A DNA stretch of 64,000 bases, taken from positions 124,001-188,000 of the forward strand of contig NZ_JBIWGZ010000004.1 of assembly GCF_044763875.1 (NCBI RefSeq). The letters run 5' to 3'. The DNA comes from Rummeliibacillus sp044763875 (GTDB taxonomy: Bacteria > Bacillota > Bacilli > Bacillales_A > Planococcaceae). A program made the position numbers and the translations under genes. Positions 32,670 to 41,473 of this stretch are shown piece by piece. Below the pieces are notes generated by a model that did not search any database, was not told the origin of the DNA, and was given only the letters and a program-made list of their open reading frames with translations. How positions within the stretch are numbered: position 1 is the first letter of the stretch; each line of letters opens with the position of its first letter.

Positions 32670-33554
32670 TTGAGAAGCGTGTCTACATTTTTACAACTAA
32701 ACACCATCTTTATCAGTATAATTATAGAAGCGTTCCCATTTGTACTGATTGGTGTTTTTATATCAGGTATTATTCAAATGTTCGTTACCGATCAAATGAT
32801 TGCAAAAATTGTACCTAAAAATAGAGTGCTAGCTGTTTTATATGGTACATTGATAGGAGCGCTATTTCCTTCATGTGAATGTGGGATAATACCAATTGTC
32901 CATCGTTTACTTAAAAAGGGAGTTCCTCTTCATGTGGCAATTCCATTTATGTTAACAGGACCAATTATAAATCCAATCGTTTTATTTTCAACATTCATCG
33001 CTTTCGGAAATAGCTGGCAAATGGTATGGTATCGTGCAGGATTTGCTATTATCATTGCATTTATCATTGGGATCATACTATCTTACCAATACAAGGGTAA
33101 GGGGACACAACTTCTGGATGAAGATGAGCATGATCACCATCATGAACATGCAACAACTCTTTGGCAAAAATTTGTGGGTACATTAAATCATGCAGTTGAG
33201 GAATTCTTTTCTGTAGGTAAATATTTAATCATAGGTGCATTTATCGCGGCTTCTATGCAAATTTTTGTGAAAACAGATGTTTTAATGGAACTTGGCCAAA
33301 CAAAAGCAACATCTTCGTTAGTAATGATGATGTTGGCAGGTATTTTGTCATTATGTTCAGAAGCAGATGCGTTTATCGCGGCATCATTTAGAGGCACTTT
33401 CTCGACATCATCATTGGTAGCTTTTTTATTAATTGGTCCAATGGTAGATATCAAAAATTTATTAATGATGTATCATACATTTAAGAAAAAATTCATTGCA
33501 GTGCTGATTTTGTATATTGTTGTATTAGTATTTATCAGCTCTATGCTAGTCTAG
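32670..33554 (+). CDS. ycgR: permease, YcgR/UPF0718 (DUF318) family
   Basis: A 294-residue membrane permease with about eight hydrophobic segments. It has the family motif FPSCECGIIPI (residues 69-79), with two cysteines that could bind a metal or metalloid, repeated in weaker form as LSLCSEADAFIAA near 229. A histidine-rich loop (DEDEHDHHHEHA, around 151-162) suggests metal contact. It is followed ten bases later by its partner ycgQ. TTG 32,670 or GTG 32,679 may be the start. Exact substrate unknown. Confidence 0.88.
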   Translation: MRSVSTFLQLNTIFISIIIEAFPFVLIGVFISGIIQMFVTDQMIAKIVPKNRVLAVLYGTLIGALFPSCECGIIPIVHRLLKKGVPLHVAIPFMLTGPIINPIVLFSTFIAFGNSWQMVWYRAGFAIIIAFIIGIILSYQYKGKGTQLLDEDEHDHHHEHATTLWQKFVGTLNHAVEEFFSVGKYLIIGAFIAASMQIFVKTDVLMELGQTKATSSLVMMMLAGILSLCSEADAFIAASFRGTFSTSSLVAFLLIGPMVDIKNLLMMYHTFKKKFIAVLILYIVVLVFISSMLV

Positions 33555-33564
33555 GAGGGGAATA

Positions 33565-34443
33565 TTGATGATCCGAGCTTTAATCTTAATGGGATTTACG
33601 TATTTCTTTTATTACCTCTTTGCTTCAGGCGATAATGCGAAATACATTAATATGAAATATGAGTATATTAACATTCTAGGTATTATATTATTTGCTACTT
33701 TAACAGTTGTGCAAATTTTCAATATTGCAAAAGGTGATTCAAAAGTAGAATGTGACTGTGGGCATGACCATGAACATGAGCAAGATAAGCCATGGTGGAA
33801 AAGAATTCTTTTTTATGGGTTGTTTGCTTTTCCTTTAATAACGGGATTAGGCTTGCCAATTGCTACACTCGATTCAACCGTTGTTAGGTCGAAGGGATTT
33901 TCTTTCCAATCAATCAATACGTTACAAAAGGGTGACCAGTTTATCAAACCTCAGTATCTAAAACCGGATACGAGTGTGTTCTTTGGAAAAGATGGCTATT
34001 TAGATTTAATGCAACAAGAGTTAGATGAGTTTTCTAAAATGGATCCTGTTGCTTTAAATGATAATAATTTCTTAATGGGCATGGAAACATTATATAACTT
34101 CCCTGGAGACTTCATGGGTAAAACAGTTTCTTATAAAGGGTTTATTTATCATGGTGAAGATCATGAATTAGGGAAGAATCAAGTGTTTGTATTACGTTTT
34201 GGTGTTATTCACTGTATCGCAGATGCCGGTGTTTATGGCATGCTTGTACAACTTCCAAAGGATGAACATTTTAAAAATGATGAATGGGTTAATGTAGAAG
34301 GAACATTATCTACAATATATTATCAACCTTTTAAATCGAAAATTCCTTATTTAAAAGTAACGAAGATAGAAGATACAGAAAAGCCTGAAGAACCATATAC
34401 ATTCCGTGGCTATGATAATCCTAATGTTAAAGTTAATAAGTAA
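33565..34443 (+). CDS. ycgQ: YcgQ-like permease subunit (TIGR03943 family)
   Basis: A 292-residue partner of the YcgR permease. Two N-terminal membrane segments (about 1-20 and 30-50) are followed by a cysteine/histidine loop CDCGHDHEHEQ (66-76), a third segment at about 85-105 and a large outer domain (VSYKGFIYHG, LRFGVIHCIADAGVYGMLV, WVNVEGTLS), matching the TIGR03943 family. GGAGGGG precedes its ATG. Metal-rich loops in both proteins point to metal handling. Confidence 0.88.
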   Translation: MMIRALILMGFTYFFYYLFASGDNAKYINMKYEYINILGIILFATLTVVQIFNIAKGDSKVECDCGHDHEHEQDKPWWKRILFYGLFAFPLITGLGLPIATLDSTVVRSKGFSFQSINTLQKGDQFIKPQYLKPDTSVFFGKDGYLDLMQQELDEFSKMDPVALNDNNFLMGMETLYNFPGDFMGKTVSYKGFIYHGEDHELGKNQVFVLRFGVIHCIADAGVYGMLVQLPKDEHFKNDEWVNVEGTLSTIYYQPFKSKIPYLKVTKIEDTEKPEEPYTFRGYDNPNVKVNK

Positions 34444-34458
34444 ATAATCAATTTTCAC

Positions 34459-34497
34459 AAAACGGTTGTTCTAACGAGCAACCGTTTTGTTTTTTTG
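34459..34497 (+). terminator. terminator after ycgQ
   Basis: AAAACGGTTG (34,459-34,468) pairs with CAACCGTTTT (34,479-34,488), followed by G and seven T. The A-run on the other side may let it serve the convergent gene too. Confidence 0.92.
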
Positions 34498-34632
34498 TTT
34501 AATCTCATAGATAGCTAGGTTTTCTAATAGAAGTTCTTTTGATGCTGTTTGTAATAATTCTTTTGCTACGGTTTCTAAAGCGTTTTTGTCATTGGGGGAA
34601 AGTGTGATCTTTTGTTTATCTAGCGGATGCAA
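34471..34632 (-). CDS. small SOS-controlled protein (53 aa)
   Basis: A 53-residue protein (HPLDKQKITLSPNDKNALET onward). TTG 34,632 is chosen because GAGGTG lies six bases upstream; the longer frame to 34,773 would run through the promoter. The sequence LETVAKELLQ...LENLAIYEIKQK resembles LYTIANELIK...LASICQAYEVVK in the + strand gene at 34,892, so the two may be related. Control by LexA is inferred from the promoter. Confidence 0.6.
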   Translation of the reverse strand: MHPLDKQKITLSPNDKNALETVAKELLQTASKELLLENLAIYEIKQKNKTVAR

Positions 34633-34650
34633 GTCTGTCACCTCAATTAC

Positions 34651-34679
34651 ATTATAAGAACATTTGTTCTTGAGTGCAA
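34651..34679 (-). promoter_or_regulatory. sigma-A promoter with LexA (SOS) box in the spacer
   Basis: On the minus strand TTGCAC, a 17-base spacer and TATAAT form a promoter. The spacer contains AGAACAAATGTTCT, a clean GAAC-N4-GTTC LexA box (34,657-34,670). The layout is the same as at 21,547. Confidence 0.85.
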
Positions 34680-34891
34680 GTGTTAAATTTAAAGTTCTGA
34701 AAATTTCGTTTGAAATAATGAAAACGATTCCACACAGCAAAGAAATGAGGGTGTCAAATATTTGACACAACATTAATAAAAATAGAGCAAAAGACTAGAT
34801 GTAAGATGTCTGACCATGTAAGATATAGAAGGCTAAAAAATGTATATAACAACAAGATGTACTTATTGAAAAAATAAAAGGAGTATTTTAA

Positions 34892-35074
34892 ATGGATAGC
34901 AATATTGAATTTTATATAGATAAGATTGAAGGACAAATTCTAATGGATCTTGCTGATCATGATGACGCAAATCTTTATACAATCGCAAATGAATTAATTA
35001 AAAATGAACCAGCAGATAAGTTGGCATCAATTTGCCAAGCTTATGAAGTAGTTAAACATGAATTACTTGGTTAA
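34892..35074 (+). CDS. small acidic helical protein (60 aa)
   Basis: A 60-residue helical acidic protein (FYIDKIEGQILMDLADHDDA). AAGGAG lies seven bases before ATG and a terminator follows. It resembles the SOS-controlled protein at 34,471 in its C-terminal half (pattern L-x-T-I/V-A-x-EL ... YE-I/V-x-K). Function unknown. Confidence 0.65.
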   Translation: MDSNIEFYIDKIEGQILMDLADHDDANLYTIANELIKNEPADKLASICQAYEVVKHELLG

Positions 35075-35083
35075 TATGTAAAG

Positions 35084-35113
35084 AAAGCACTCAAATATGA
35101 GTGCTTTTTTTAT
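35084..35113 (+). terminator. terminator after 34,892 gene
   Basis: AAAGCACTC (35,084-35,092) pairs with GAGTGCTTT (35,099-35,107) and is followed by more T. Confidence 0.92.
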
Positions 35114-35162
35114 ACAAAATTGATTTAAAGAGACAGAAAATAATATTAATAGTAGCAAAGAG

Positions 35163-35891
35163 TTAGTGATTTAAAACTTTTGATAAGAATGATTTTGCCC
35201 TTTCGGATTTAGGGTCAGAAAAGAACTCTACTGGCTGAGCTACCTCTACAATTTTTCCTTCAGCCATAAATACAATTTGATCACAAATTTCTTTGGCAAA
35301 CCCCATCTCATGGGTAACAACAACCATTGTCATTCCTTCATGTGCTAATTTACGTATTGCGTCTAATACCTCTTTAACCATTTCAGGGTCCAAGGCTGAA
35401 GTAGGTTCATCAAAAAGCATTACATGTGGTTCCATAGCAAGAGCTCTAGCAATTGCCACCCGTTGTTGTTGACCACCAGATAATTGGGATGGGTAAGCAT
35501 CAAATTTGTCACCAAGTCCTAATGAATCAAGTAACTCTTTTCCATGTGCAATCGCTTTCTCTTTTGGAATACCTTTCACTTTAATTGGTGCAATTGTGAC
35601 ATTTTCTATAGCAGTTAAAAATGGGTATAAGTTAAAGCTTTGAAAAACAAAACCAATTTGTGTTCGGACTTTATTAATGTTTGTTCCTTTTTGATGAATA
35701 GGAATATTTTCAACAAGAATTTCACCTTGGTCTATCTCCTCAAGTGCATTAATTGTGCGAATAAGGGTGGATTTACCTGCACCACTTGGCCCAATTAGTG
35801 CAACGACGTTAGATTTATCAATTGATAGATTTATATCTTCTAAGACTTTGTTTTTTCCGAAACTCTTCGAAACATTTTTGATAGTTATCAT
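35163..35891 (-). CDS. amino-acid ABC transporter, ATP-binding protein
   Basis: This is the ATPase of a polar amino-acid importer (GlnQ/TcyC type), 242 residues. It carries Walker A GPSGAGKST (33-41), a Q-loop FVFQSFNLYP, the signature LSGGQQQRVAIARAL, Walker B VMLFDEPTSALDPE and the switch histidine VVTHEMGF. It is the last gene of the operon with permease and binding protein. The substrate (glutamine, cystine or another amino acid) cannot be fixed from sequence. Confidence 0.95.
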   Translation of the reverse strand: MITIKNVSKSFGKNKVLEDINLSIDKSNVVALIGPSGAGKSTLIRTINALEEIDQGEILVENIPIHQKGTNINKVRTQIGFVFQSFNLYPFLTAIENVTIAPIKVKGIPKEKAIAHGKELLDSLGLGDKFDAYPSQLSGGQQQRVAIARALAMEPHVMLFDEPTSALDPEMVKEVLDAIRKLAHEGMTMVVVTHEMGFAKEICDQIVFMAEGKIVEVAQPVEFFSDPKSERAKSFLSKVLNH

Positions 35892-35904
35892 TTTGTTCCC
35901 CCCT

Positions 35905-36567
35905 CTAGAATTCAGTTTTTAACAATCTTTTCTCAAATTGTCTGATGATCAGTGATAATGTAAATGTCACAGCAAAATATACTACAGCTACAAATGACCA
36001 AATTTCAATATAGCGATAGGATATTGCTGCTAAGTTAGTAGCTTTTAATGTTAAATCTACTGCAGAAATTGTAGATACGAGAGAAGAGTCTTTTATTAAT
36101 AATATAAATTGAGATGCCATGGGTGGTAGAGTTTTCCGAATTGCTTGTGGTAGTACTATGAGTTTCATAGCTTGGAAATGAGACATACCTGAGGACCGCG
36201 CTGCTTCCATTTGCCCTTTAGGAATAGATTGAATACCGCCTCTCACAATTTCAGCAATAAAAGCAGCGGAGAAAATACCCAACGAGAATATTGAACCCCA
36301 AAATGAGCCTAATTTTAAAAATTGCCCTAACACGAAATAAATCCAAATAAGAATAACAATTAATGGTATCCCTCTCATAATTTCTACATAAGCAGAAGCG
36401 AGAAAATTGATTAAACGATTTTTAGAAATACGTCCCATACCAACAATGATGCCGATTGGGATGGCTAAAAGTAAAGAAAGAGCTGAAATTCTAAGTGTTA
36501 ACAGCAAGCCTTTCCAAAATATATCTAGATTATCTGTAATAATACTCCAGTCCGGTTGATAGATCAT
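35905..36567 (-). CDS. amino-acid ABC transporter, permease
   Basis: This is the membrane subunit of the polar amino-acid importer, 220 residues with about five membrane helices. The EAA loop contact with the ATPase is GQMEAARSSGMSHFQAMKLIVLPQA (about 127-151). It lies 13 bases before the ATPase gene and 90 bases after the binding-protein gene, with a hairpin in the gap. Confidence 0.95.
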   Translation of the reverse strand: MIYQPDWSIITDNLDIFWKGLLLTLRISALSLLLAIPIGIIVGMGRISKNRLINFLASAYVEIMRGIPLIVILIWIYFVLGQFLKLGSFWGSIFSLGIFSAAFIAEIVRGGIQSIPKGQMEAARSSGMSHFQAMKLIVLPQAIRKTLPPMASQFILLIKDSSLVSTISAVDLTLKATNLAAISYRYIEIWSFVAVVYFAVTFTLSLIIRQFEKRLLKTEF

Positions 36568-36603
36568 AAAGGTCCTCCTCCTTTAGGAAAAATATTGTCA
36601 TAT

Positions 36604-36649
36604 ATAAAAAAGGAAGAAAGTAAGGATTGTATAAACGATACTTTCTTCC
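36604..36649 (-). terminator. intra-operon hairpin between binding protein and permease
   Basis: GGAAGAAAGTA (36,612-36,622) is perfectly complementary to TACTTTCTTCC (36,639-36,649), and on the minus strand the stem is followed by TTTTTTATAT. It is a partial terminator or mRNA end that would keep binding-protein mRNA in excess over permease and ATPase mRNA. Confidence 0.85.
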
Positions 36650-36656
36650 ATATTCG

Positions 36657-37493
36657 TTATTCGGCTTCTACTTTGTTGTTAATGTTGTCGTACCATTCAT
36701 CACTTTCGAACCAATATTTTCTTGATTTCAATTCATCTGGTCCATCAATATAGCTGTATAAGAATGAATTTAGCCATTGTACAGTTTTTAAATCATTATG
36801 TTTTAAAGCAATACCTAAATTTTCAGCTGAAATTTGATTGTCAATTACTCTAGATTTACCATTTTCTTTGTTCCAAATACGAACAGAAGATTCGTCATAA
36901 ACTACACCATCGATTTGACCGGATATCATAGCAAGTGCTGCTGCAGGCATTTCTTTATAATCTTTAATTTCTGCATGTTTGAATGTATTTTTTGTAATTA
37001 ATTGTCCTGTTGTACCGATAACTGTAGCAATTTTCATTCCTTTTTTGTCTAAGTCTGTCCATTCTTTTGTAGTCGTATCTGAACTTGGTACAAGTGCTAC
37101 TTGTTTTGTTTTATAGTATGGATTTGCGAAGCTAACAGATAAAGCACGTGGTCCTGTAATCGTCATCCCAGAAACGATCATATCGATTTCTCCAACTTGT
37201 AAAGCAGCGATTAATCCATCAAAGGAATATTCTTTAAACTCAACTTTTACCCCAAGAGCTTTTCCAATTGCTTTTGCTGTATCGATATCGTAACCAACAT
37301 ATTTTCCTTTCAAATCTACCATTTCGAAAGGTGCATAGCCAGGTGCAGTCCCAATTACGATTTTTTTGTTTTTCTTAACCTTTTCAATCGTAGATGTACC
37401 GCTATCAGAACTACTACTATCTGCTCCAGAACCTCCACATGCAGTTAAAATTACTGAAAGTACTATCATAAGTAGAACAAATACCTTTTTCAT
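36657..37493 (-). CDS. amino-acid ABC transporter, substrate-binding lipoprotein
   Basis: Family 3 solute-binding protein that captures an amino acid outside the cell. The signal peptide ends in a lipobox (LTAC at residues 16-19), so it is anchored as a lipoprotein. Typical motifs are GTAPGYAPFEMVDLKGKYVGYDIDTAKAI and GEIDMIVSGMTITGPRALSVSF. Length is 278 residues. It is the first gene of the importer operon; the promoter would lie in the 500-base region upstream. Confidence 0.95.
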   Translation of the reverse strand: MKKVFVLLMIVLSVILTACGGSGADSSSSDSGTSTIEKVKKNKKIVIGTAPGYAPFEMVDLKGKYVGYDIDTAKAIGKALGVKVEFKEYSFDGLIAALQVGEIDMIVSGMTITGPRALSVSFANPYYKTKQVALVPSSDTTTKEWTDLDKKGMKIATVIGTTGQLITKNTFKHAEIKDYKEMPAAALAMISGQIDGVVYDESSVRIWNKENGKSRVIDNQISAENLGIALKHNDLKTVQWLNSFLYSYIDGPDELKSRKYWFESDEWYDNINNKVEAE

Positions 37494-38021
37494 CTAAACA
37501 TCCCCTTTATCTATTTATTTAATAGAATGCATATCATCAATACCCCTTTGTAAAAATGATGATTACAATCTTTTAAACTATTGATAGTACAAAATATGTA
37601 TTACTAATGATGAATATGTTCTCAATTACAAGGAAAATAATAGTTGGAATCCATTTTGCTGTAAGATTAGTATATTTAAATTATTATTGAATCAATTTCA
37701 TAATTCAAAGATCTATAAAATATACGAACATATAATGGGCCATTGTTATATGCCTTCTCTATTGGAACATTGTCTATAAATCGCCATCTGGAGTGGCTTA
37801 CTAAGTAAATACTAGAAAGGAAATATTATCCGAATTATTGAGTTGATTATTTAGAATATATTCGTATTGTTAAACTAGAAAAGTATAATGAAATTGAATC
37901 ATCTATATTAATATTGTGTTTCGAAAGTAGAATAGTAGACGTAGAGAACAAACTAAAATACATATGATTTATTTAGAGTTTTCTGATAAAATGATATCCA
38001 TAAATGAAAGAGGTGAATAAA
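37494..38021. other. divergent promoter region, no gene
   Basis: About 530 AT-rich bases between the divergent importer operon and the LysE gene. It must contain both promoters. No riboswitch or palindrome that I could recognise stands out, and no protein-like frame. Confidence 0.5.
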
Positions 38022-38642
38022 ATGGAACAGTATTGGTTATTTGTGACAATGTGTATCTTACTAATACTTTTACCCGGACCTGATACAGCAATTGCGACAA
38101 AAAATACTTTAACTTTAGGGAAAAAGGGTGGCTTAAAAACAATATTAGGTACTTGTTGTGCCTTGCTAATTCATACATTAGCAGCAGTAGTAGGTTTGTC
38201 TGCAATAATCGCAAAATCTGCATTTATCTTTTCCATCTTTAAATATATAGGTGGGGGATACTTAATTTATCTAGGTGTAAAATCATTTATTTCTATGAGA
38301 AAACAAAAAATGGAGATTTTGAAAGAAGATGAGGTAAAATATGATGATTATTCTTGTTTTAAACAAGGATTTTTAACAAATTTACTAAATCCTAAAGTAG
38401 CGGTATTCTTTTTGACTTTCTTACCTCAATTTGTGGACCCAAATAATCATTCATTTTTGCCGTTCGTTTGGATGGGGTTGACATATGTTGCTTTAACAGC
38501 AATTTGGTTTGTCTTTTATATCCTTCTTTTAAATGCTATACGTACCTTCATGATGAAGCCTCAAACACAATTGGCAATTGAAGGTATTACAGGTACTGTT
38601 TTAGTTGGATTTGGTATTAAATTAGCATTAGAGAAAAATTAA
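38022..38642 (+). CDS. LysE family amino-acid exporter
   Basis: A 206-residue exporter of the LysE/RhtB family with about six membrane helices. The family motif LLPGPDTAIATKNTLTLGKKGGLKT lies near residues 15-39, and later motifs are GGGYLIYLGVKSF and GFLTNLLNPKVAVFFLTFLPQF. ATG 38,022 is chosen since GAGGTG lies eight bases upstream. Substrate unknown; its position opposite an amino-acid importer may be chance. Confidence 0.92.
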   Translation: MEQYWLFVTMCILLILLPGPDTAIATKNTLTLGKKGGLKTILGTCCALLIHTLAAVVGLSAIIAKSAFIFSIFKYIGGGYLIYLGVKSFISMRKQKMEILKEDEVKYDDYSCFKQGFLTNLLNPKVAVFFLTFLPQFVDPNNHSFLPFVWMGLTYVALTAIWFVFYILLLNAIRTFMMKPQTQLAIEGITGTVLVGFGIKLALEKN

Positions 38643-38705
38643 ACAAGGTCTCAAATTATATGAAAATACTAAAATATAAGATGAAAATAAAAGGAAGATG
38701 TTAAA

Positions 38706-39482
38706 ATGGTCCTGAATTTACAAGATGTTTCTTTAAGAAGAGATGAATCGTGGATATTACAACATATTGATTGGGAGATTCAAAAGGGAGAACATTGGGT
38801 TTTATATGGCTTGAATGGAGCGGGGAAAACCGCCTTATTAAATATGCTGTGTGCCTATTATTTTCCTACAAGTGGTCAAGTAGAAGTTGTTGGAAAAACT
38901 TTTGGAAAATCGGTTCTAGGTGATCAATTACGACGTAAAATAAGTATTGTTTCAGCTGGATTTCAAGAAAAACTAAATCCATTGGACAGTGCTTTTGAAA
39001 TTGTATTAAGCGGTGCCTATGCTTCCATCGGTTTATATGAAAAACCAACTGCTGAAATACGAAAAAAAGCAATTCAGTTATTACATCAATTAGGGTCAAT
39101 AGAATATGCAGATCGGGATTATGAAACTTTATCGCAAGGGGAAAAACAACGTATCTTAATGGGGCGTGCATTAATGGGGGAACCAGAGCTACTTATTTTA
39201 GACGAACCTGCAACAGGGTTTGACTTTATCGCAAGAGAAGCTTTACTAAAAACAGTTTCTGATATTTCGAATATGGAAAACGGTCCTACAATCATTTATG
39301 TTACACATCATGTGGAAGAAATTTTGCCGGTATTTGAAAATACATTATTACTAAAAAAAGGGCAAGTATTCGCGAAAGGTAAAACGAGAGAAATGTTGAC
39401 AAGTGAAAAGTTAAGTGCATTTTTTGAAGCACCTGTCGAGTGTATTTGGCGAAATGATCGACCACTTATAGTTCTGAAATAA
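38706..39482 (+). CDS. ABC transporter ATP-binding protein, YlmA/ModF-like
   Basis: A 258-residue stand-alone ATPase. Walker A reads GLNGAGKTALL (39-49), the signature is TLSQGEKQRILMGRALMG, Walker B LLILDEPATGFD and the switch THH. There is no membrane subunit next to it. The sequence resembles B. subtilis YlmA. Its role is not established. It stands as a single gene, ahead of the leuA leader. Confidence 0.9.
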   Translation: MVLNLQDVSLRRDESWILQHIDWEIQKGEHWVLYGLNGAGKTALLNMLCAYYFPTSGQVEVVGKTFGKSVLGDQLRRKISIVSAGFQEKLNPLDSAFEIVLSGAYASIGLYEKPTAEIRKKAIQLLHQLGSIEYADRDYETLSQGEKQRILMGRALMGEPELLILDEPATGFDFIAREALLKTVSDISNMENGPTIIYVTHHVEEILPVFENTLLLKKGQVFAKGKTREMLTSEKLSAFFEAPVECIWRNDRPLIVLK

Positions 39483-39503
39483 TGAAATTTTCTAAAAATT
39501 CTG

Positions 39504-39533
39504 TTGACAGTGGTTAACATTCTGCGTTACAAT
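39504..39533 (+). promoter_or_regulatory. leuA promoter
   Basis: A consensus TTGACA (39,504-39,509) is followed after 18 bases by TACAAT (39,528-39,533), just before the T-box leader. Confidence 0.8.
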
Positions 39534-39552
39534 CCTATCAATCACATAAATC

Positions 39553-39815
39553 AAAGCAAAGATTGGAAATAGTAAAAAGTGTTGTGAGCGCTAAGAGAGC
39601 CGATGGATGGTGTGAATCGGTCGTCAGATACTTTTGAACTCGTCCATGAGCTACTCCGTGAAAAGTACAGTAATGGAGTTCGGATTCCTTCCGTTATTAG
39701 GATAGATAGTGATAGCTATCGAATAAGTGGAGCAATTTTAAATTGTTCAATTAGAGTGGTACCGCGAGTATAATCTCGTCTCTATAGTTTTATAGAGACG
39801 GGATTTTTTATTTTA
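39553..39815 (+). promoter_or_regulatory. T-box riboswitch, leucine specifier, upstream of leuA
   Basis: This leader senses uncharged tRNA-Leu and lets transcription proceed when leucine is short. It contains the conserved T-box AGAGTGGTACCGCG (39,753-39,766) that pairs with the tRNA acceptor end, an upstream stem I with a GAACTCG stretch giving CTC (39,639-39,641) as specifier codon, and a terminator CGTCTCTATA/TATAGAGACG (39,777-39,800) with T-run. The leucine specifier agrees with the gene controlled. Confidence 0.95.
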
Positions 39816-39838
39816 TTAAAAAAAGAGGAGTGTTGACG

Positions 39839-41404
39839 ATGTCTAGAAAAATTTGGGTTTTTGATACAACTTTACGTGATGGGGAACAAGTTCCAGGAGC
39901 AAAACTTAACATTTATGAAAAATTAGAAGTAGCAAAACAACTAAAGAAATTACAAGTTGACATTATTGAAGCAGGCTTCCCAGCTTCATCTACAGGCGAT
40001 TTTAATGCGGTAAAAGAAGTGGCGATGAAAGTTGGTAACACAGATGATATTATGATTACAGCGTTAGCTCGTGCTGTAAAAGCTGATATCGATGCAGTAT
40101 ATCACAGTGTGAAATATGCAGAAAATCCGATGATTCATATGGTACTTGGTACATCTGATATCCATGTTGAAAAGAAATTCGGTAAATCTAAAGATCAAAT
40201 TTTAGATATTGGCGTGGAAGCAGTAAAATATGCAAAATCACTAATACCACAAGTTCAATATTCAACAGAAGATGCGTCACGATCAGAATTTGAATATCTT
40301 TGGAAAACAATTGAAGCCGTCATTAAGGCAGGTGCAACGATGATTAATGTACCTGATACAGTTGGGTATGCAGTTCCAGAAGAATTTGGTGAAATGATTT
40401 ATAAATTAAATGATCGTATTAAAAACTTAAATGACCAAGTTTTACTAAGTGTTCACTGCCACAATGATCTTGGCATGGCAACAGCAAACACACTTGCTGC
40501 AATCAAAAACGGTGCAGATAAAGTAGAATGTACAATTAACGGTATCGGTGAACGCGCAGGTAATGCTTCGTTAGAAGAAGTAGTTATGGCATTACACACA
40601 CGTGGCAATTACTTTGGTGACGTTGCAACAAACATTAAAACAAAGGAAATAATGAATACATCAAAACTCGTCAGTAGCTTAATGGGATTGGATGTGCAAG
40701 TAAACAAAGCAATCACAGGCGAAAATGCATTTGCCCATTCTTCAGGTATTCACCAAGATGGCCTTCTAAAATCACGTGATGCTTATGAAATTATCCACCC
40801 AACAGAAGTTGGTCTAGATGATATGGAACTTGTATTAACAGCACGTTCAGGTCGTCATGCAGTGAAAAATGCATTAGAAAAGTTATCAATTGGTAAAATT
40901 TTAGATGAACAATTTGAAGAAATTTTTGCTGATTTCTTAAATCTTGCAGATGCTAAGAAAGAAGTATACAACCACGATTTATATATTCTTGTAGAAAAAT
41001 ACTTTGTTCGTCATCAAATGGCCGAAAAAATTGAGCACCATAGTGATGAATTCTTTGAGCTTGTAGATCTACAAGTAATTAGTAATACAACATTCCCATC
41101 TGCAAGTATCAAAGTCAAAAAAGGTGACGAAATATTTAGCGCAAGCACAGTTGGAACTGGACCAATCGATGCACTATACTCTGCTATGAAAGAAATCATC
41201 GATATGGACATTAAACTTCTTGAATATAAAATCTCAAGCGTTTCACGAGGTAAGGAAGCACTAGGTAAAGTAAAACTACAAGTTGAATACAATGGTGAAA
41301 AATATATAGCAAAAGCAACAGATACAGATGTTATCAAAGCAAGTGCTCTTGCATATATGAATGCAGTAAATAGTATCGTTGTAGAAAAACTTCTTCCAGT
41401 TTAA
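39839..41404 (+). CDS. leuA: 2-isopropylmalate synthase
   Basis: First enzyme of leucine synthesis; it condenses acetyl-CoA with 2-oxoisovalerate. The N-terminal TIM barrel shows DTTLRDGEQVPGA (residues 8-20), HCHNDLGMATANTLAAI and NGIGERAGNASLEEV. The C-terminal third is the leucine-binding regulatory domain with STVGTGPIDALYSAM. At 521 residues it is of full length. ATG 39,839 follows GAGGAG by eight bases. It stands alone: no other leu genes are near. It is controlled by the T-box just upstream and ended by a strong terminator. Confidence 0.96.
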   Translation: MSRKIWVFDTTLRDGEQVPGAKLNIYEKLEVAKQLKKLQVDIIEAGFPASSTGDFNAVKEVAMKVGNTDDIMITALARAVKADIDAVYHSVKYAENPMIHMVLGTSDIHVEKKFGKSKDQILDIGVEAVKYAKSLIPQVQYSTEDASRSEFEYLWKTIEAVIKAGATMINVPDTVGYAVPEEFGEMIYKLNDRIKNLNDQVLLSVHCHNDLGMATANTLAAIKNGADKVECTINGIGERAGNASLEEVVMALHTRGNYFGDVATNIKTKEIMNTSKLVSSLMGLDVQVNKAITGENAFAHSSGIHQDGLLKSRDAYEIIHPTEVGLDDMELVLTARSGRHAVKNALEKLSIGKILDEQFEEIFADFLNLADAKKEVYNHDLYILVEKYFVRHQMAEKIEHHSDEFFELVDLQVISNTTFPSASIKVKKGDEIFSASTVGTGPIDALYSAMKEIIDMDIKLLEYKISSVSRGKEALGKVKLQVEYNGEKYIAKATDTDVIKASALAYMNAVNSIVVEKLLPV

Positions 41405-41415
41405 TTGAATAAGTT

Positions 41416-41465
41416 AAAAGAGTGATGGCATATGATTTTTGCGCCATCACTCTTTTATTTTTTGT
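41416..41465 (+). terminator. terminator after leuA
   Basis: A 14-bp perfect stem (41,416-41,429 with 41,443-41,456) is followed by T-rich sequence. It likely also serves the convergent MBL gene. Confidence 0.93.
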
Positions 41466-41473
41466 TACCTAAA

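Noticed and set aside
37494..38021. S-box, lysine or other riboswitch before the amino-acid importer
   Set aside because: No conserved riboswitch motif could be identified in this AT-rich gap.
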